DNA from: Deltaproteobacteria bacterium
GTDB lineage: Bacteria; Desulfobacterota; Desulfuromonadia; Geobacterales; Pseudopelobacteraceae
Assembly: GCA_016182975.1 (NCBI GenBank)
Contig: JACPFJ010000026.1
Location: 91,132 to 155,131 of the forward strand
Direction: 5' to 3'
DNA: 64,000 nucleotides
The notes below the pieces were generated by a model that was given only the letters and a program-made list of their open reading frames with translations, was not told where the DNA came from and made no database searches. This document shows positions 61,600-64,000 of the stretch, piece by piece. Position numbers and translations under genes: made by a program. Every line of letters starts with the position of its first letter. Position 1 is the first letter of the stretch.

Positions 61600-62268
61600 A
61601 TGAGAAGACTCATCGCATCCACGTTTGTGTCGCTCGACGGCATCATGCAAGCACCCGGCGGACCGGAAGAAGACCCGACCGGCGGTTTTACCCTTGGCGG
61701 CTGGATGTTCGGCTACGGGGACGAAGGCATGGACATCTCAGCAGCAGGTTTCGACGGCAAGGATCGAGAGCTGGTGCTTGGTCGCAGGACCTATGAGATA
61801 TTCGAAGCGTACTGGCCATACCAGCACGAAGATAATCCGATTGTGAAGACGCTCAATGCAGCGAAAAAGTATGTTGCTACGCGCACATTGACGACGCTCC
61901 AATGGAACAACTCGACCCTGCTCCAGGGCGATGTAGTCTCGGCAATCTCCGTTCTCAAGACCCAACCGGGCCCTGACCTGCAGATCATCGGCAGCGGCAA
62001 TTTGATTCAAACGCTGCAGGCCGCATCACTGATAGACGAGTACAACGTGTGGACTTTTCCAGTGGTGCTTGGGCGGGGCAAGCGTCTCTTTGGCGAGACT
62101 GTCAAGCCATCCGCGCTGCGGCTCGTTCGCTCTCAGGTTTCGACCACTGGCGTTGTGATGAGTACGTATGTACCAGGTGGCGATATCCGGCCCGGTTCGT
62201 TCGCGAGCGCCGAGCCGAGCGAGAAGGAGTTGGCTCGACGCAAAAGGATGGCGAATGAGATGTGGTGA
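61600..62268 (+). CDS. Dihydrofolate reductase-like (RibD C-terminal) protein
   Basis: 222 residues from ATG 61600 after AGGAG. The RibD_C/DHFR-like fold is indicated by STFVSLDGIMQAPGG, LVLGRRTYEIF and LQIIGSGNLIQTLQ, with a final VVLGRGKRLFGE. Such proteins bind NADPH but their substrates are usually unknown. It lies just before the attC-like site and is probably the last gene of an integron cassette. Confidence 0.85.
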   Translation: MRRLIASTFVSLDGIMQAPGGPEEDPTGGFTLGGWMFGYGDEGMDISAAGFDGKDRELVLGRRTYEIFEAYWPYQHEDNPIVKTLNAAKKYVATRTLTTLQWNNSTLLQGDVVSAISVLKTQPGPDLQIIGSGNLIQTLQAASLIDEYNVWTFPVVLGRGKRLFGETVKPSALRLVRSQVSTTGVVMSTYVPGGDIRPGSFASAEPSEKELARRKRMANEMW

Positions 62269-62288
62269 TGTGAAGAAGACATCAGTGT

Positions 62289-62350
62289 GCGCTAACAATT
62301 CATTCAAACCGACGCCACTTCGTGGCGCGGCTTAAATCAGGCGTTAGAAT
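62289..62350 (+). other. Integron attC-like recombination site
   Basis: CGCTAACAATTCATTCAAAC opens a ~60-bp imperfect palindrome with the stem GCCAC-TTC-GTGGC at its centre and GGCGTTAGAA at its right end. This matches the common attC layout (RYYYAAC ... GTTRRRY with inner L boxes), with small deviations in both core heptamers. It follows the DHFR-like gene by ~20 bp. No integrase is in the window, so it is a lone site. Confidence 0.75.
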
Positions 62351-62553
62351 AATGCTGAACTTCAGAAAACCGAAAAGCCATTTACACAATCTGGCTGACA
62401 GGCCCACCCGGCCGCTTCTTTAGCTTCCTTGTCGAACCATAAATGTGGTGTGATTTTTTTGCATATTTGTTTCTCCGTTAGCATTTCCCTCCCTGGAATT
62501 CCAAGGACACCACCCATAAATATACCCGTAAATACCCAAAAAAATCTGAATTA

Positions 62554-62579
62554 CTAAATACGGCATCAAATATTGTCAA
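62554..62579 (+). promoter_or_regulatory. Relic activator site upstream of broken R3 copy
   Basis: CTAAATACGGCATCAAATATTGTC contains the CTAAATACGG core found upstream of R3 (55647) and a CAAATATTGTC half. It is preserved ~100 bp upstream of the pseudogene start. The rest of 62351-62656 is AT-rich and no gene is seen. Confidence 0.4.
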
Positions 62580-62656
62580 GTTTAGTAATATTTTGTAATA
62601 TTTTGTAAATTGTTGAATATGACAACAGGGCAGCTGCCGTCAGAGGAGTAATCATC

Positions 62657-63128
62657 ATGTCCGTCAACAGAGATGAATTTTTCAGGGAAGTGACACACAG
62701 AATATGCAGCAGCCTGGACATCGGGGTTGCAGTGAAACGCGCCTTCGACTACCTGCGGGAGCATTTTCCCCTGGACGAGGTATACCTGGACATCGTTGAC
62801 GTTCAACTCGGGGCGATCCGGCGCATAGTACACTTTGCAAAAGGCGACGGTGAGGGTGCTGAAGAGATTGTGACGTTGCCGAAACAGGTGTGGGAGTGGG
62901 GCAGAGGTCTTTCCGGACCGTAGATAATGGACGCACGGAGTCTAAGCGGACCCGCCAAGGCGATTGCCGCACTTGTCAAACTGGAGGGGAATTCGGACCT
63001 GCCCCCCCCTCTGGGTAGAGAACGATCCAAGAGGAGCGGCGGAATTGCTCGGCATCAACCCCAATACCCTGCGGGGGCGCATGGGTAAACTGGGGATAGC
63101 GTACAAGCGAAATAAGCGGCAGTCTTAG
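62657..63128 (+). pseudogene. R3-like sigma-54 activator with AAA+ domain deleted
   Basis: The first ~85 codons (FFREVTHRICSSLDIGVA, REHFPLDEVYLDIVDVQLGA) match the R3 GAF domain but stop at 62923 after WEWGRGLSGP. Further pieces match R3 again (LVKLEGNSDL near 62980), and the end reads AELLGINPNTLRGRMGKLGI as in the R3 Fis HTH, stopping at 63128. The whole ATPase is missing. The RBS GAGGAG is intact. At most an 88-residue GAF peptide could be made. Confidence 0.88.
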
Positions 63129-63215
63129 ATCCCGCTGCCCGATACTCACATGTCATTAAGCCTCAAGCACGTACCAGCAGAGCTACCAAGCCCCATCCGG
63201 GACGGTTTTGCCGAA

Positions 63216-63250
63216 ACAGCCACTGCGGTGGCATTCACCGCAGTGGCTGT
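63216..63250 (-). terminator. Terminator hairpin after the ABC binding-protein gene
   Basis: ACAGCCACTGCGGTG / CACCGCAGTGGCTGT, a perfect 15-bp stem with a 5-base loop, ~12 bp past the stop at 63262. The minus strand continues TTTCGGC, a short T-run. It also faces the R3 pseudogene end. Confidence 0.85.
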
Positions 63251-63261
63251 TGTCTGACCGA

Positions 63262-64000
63262 CTAGAACTCGGCGTGGTCTTCCAGCTTCCATTTGCCGTT
63301 TTCAACCCTGAGCAGACACATGCCTAGCTGGTTGATCCCGGTATGATCGGCCTTGGACATGGTGATCACCGCCCCGGCCGCGTTGAACCCCTTGGTGCTC
63401 TCGATAGCGTCGCGCAGGGCAGCCCGGAACTTTTCCGTTCCCGGCTTGGCAACCTTCAGGGCCTTGGGCACGGCGGCCTCGATGACCTTCATCGCGTTCC
63501 AGGCAAGGGAGGCAAAGAAGTTGCGGGCGCCGAACTTGGCCTCGTATGCCTTCACAAACTCCAGGGCCTCCTTCTTGCCCGGATAGCCATCGGGAAACTG
63601 CTCCGCCGCGAGGAGGGGAGAGGCGAGCATGAACGAACCCTCCAGGGCCTTGCCGCCGACGCGGAGGAATTCAGCATTGGCGGAACCGCCCGACTGGTAG
63701 ATCTTGCCCTTGTAGCCGCGCTCGATCAGGGCCACGTGGGGCAGCGCGCCCGGTGTCCCGGCCGCGGCGATGTAGACCGCATCCGGATTGCCCTGCATCG
63801 CCTTCAGCACCTGCGCGGTGGCGCTGGTGTCGGCCCGCTTGTACTTTTCGATCGTCAGCGTCTTGATCCCCTTCGGCTCGGCCAGCTTCTTGTATGCCGC
63901 GACGCAGTTCTCCCCGTAGGCGTCATCCACCGCAATAACGGAAACCGTCTTGACCCCCTTCTTGACCATGTGTCTGAACATGGCGGCGGCGTAGACATCA
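63262..64000 (-). CDS. Branched-chain amino-acid-type ABC transporter substrate-binding protein (5' end beyond window)
   Basis: The frame is open to the right edge (DVYAAAMFRHMVKKG across the listed ORF start), so the N-terminus and signal peptide are missing. The visible ~245 residues are the C-terminal part of a Peripla_BP_6/LivK-like protein: KTVSVIAVDDAYGENCVAAY, DAVYIAAAGTPGALPHVALI and the closing GAVITMSKADHTGINQLGM. In aromatic-degrading bacteria relatives of this family bind aromatic acids as well as leucine; the ligand here is unknown. Confidence 0.92.
   Translation of the reverse strand, partial: DVYAAAMFRHMVKKGVKTVSVIAVDDAYGENCVAAYKKLAEPKGIKTLTIEKYKRADTSATAQVLKAMQGNPDAVYIAAAGTPGALPHVALIERGYKGKIYQSGGSANAEFLRVGGKALEGSFMLASPLLAAEQFPDGYPGKKEALEFVKAYEAKFGARNFFASLAWNAMKVIEAAVPKALKVAKPGTEKFRAALRDAIESTKGFNAAGAVITMSKADHTGINQLGMCLLRVENGKWKLEDHAEF

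Noticed and set aside
62657-62923. Genuine stand-alone GAF protein
   Set aside because: R3-like sequence resumes downstream and ends in the R3 HTH, so a deleted activator gene explains it better.

Overview
The window looks like a catabolic island of an anaerobic, probably Geobacter-type (Desulfuromonadia) bacterium. That placement is inferred from gene content (Dch/Had-type benzoyl-CoA enzymes, Etf, tungsten AOR, sigma-54 regulators, TRAP transporters), not from a marker gene. No rRNA, tRNA or CRISPR array was seen. Most genes lie on the minus strand in long, tightly packed runs with ATGA overlaps and good ribosome binding sites.

Layout: (1) 1-2910, a sigma-54 two-component system, its regulator cut by the left edge. 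(2) 3.1-9.2 kb, an EamA exporter, an amidohydrolase, and an operon for phenylacetate-CoA-ligase-like enzyme, ACT protein, PanE-like reductase and TRAP binding protein DctP1, with a sigma-54 promoter and its own activator (R1, 9.6-11.6 kb). (3) 11.8-25.3 kb, a benzoyl-CoA / beta-oxidation block: thiolase, SDR, acyl-CoA dehydrogenase, 3-hydroxyacyl-CoA dehydrogenase, enoyl-CoA hydratase, second thiolase, dienoyl-CoA hydratase (dch), a broken had, EtfA/EtfB, DctP2 and a CoA transferase under a second sigma-54 promoter and activator (R2). (4) 27.7-34.1 kb, molybdenum-cofactor helper genes (mocA, yqeC), a symporter-SpoIIE phosphatase fusion and a DUF294 nucleotidyltransferase-like protein. (5) 34.3-37.2 kb, the only complete TRAP transporter (DctP3-DctM-DctQ). 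(6) 38.2-44.1 kb, a molybdenum hydroxylase, a PPOX flavoprotein, an HxlR regulator and a double-hotdog thioesterase. (7) 44.1-57.2 kb, an AOR fused to a MoaD-like tail, DctP4, a second CoA transferase, an acyl-CoA dehydrogenase and a convincing 4-hydroxybenzoyl-CoA reductase (hcrCAB), with a divergent sigma-54 activator (R3). (8) 57.3-63.1 kb, an accessory zone: MNT/HEPN debris, two toxin-antitoxin-like pairs, a two-gene cassette ending in an integron-type attC, and a gutted copy of R3. (9) A branched-chain ABC binding protein cut by the right edge.

How it may work together: aromatic or alicyclic acids are taken up by TRAP binding proteins, possibly all using the one DctQM permease; CoA transferases or PaaK make the thioesters; hcrCAB dehydroxylates the ring; Dch/Had and the beta-oxidation enzymes, with Etf as electron acceptor, take the ring products to acetyl-CoA. 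Three sigma-54 activators each have a distinct palindrome upstream of their target promoter, and a separate TTGACA/GGTACY promoter motif recurs in front of four other operons. The island also carries several families of short inverted-repeat elements, two of which share the same outer ends.
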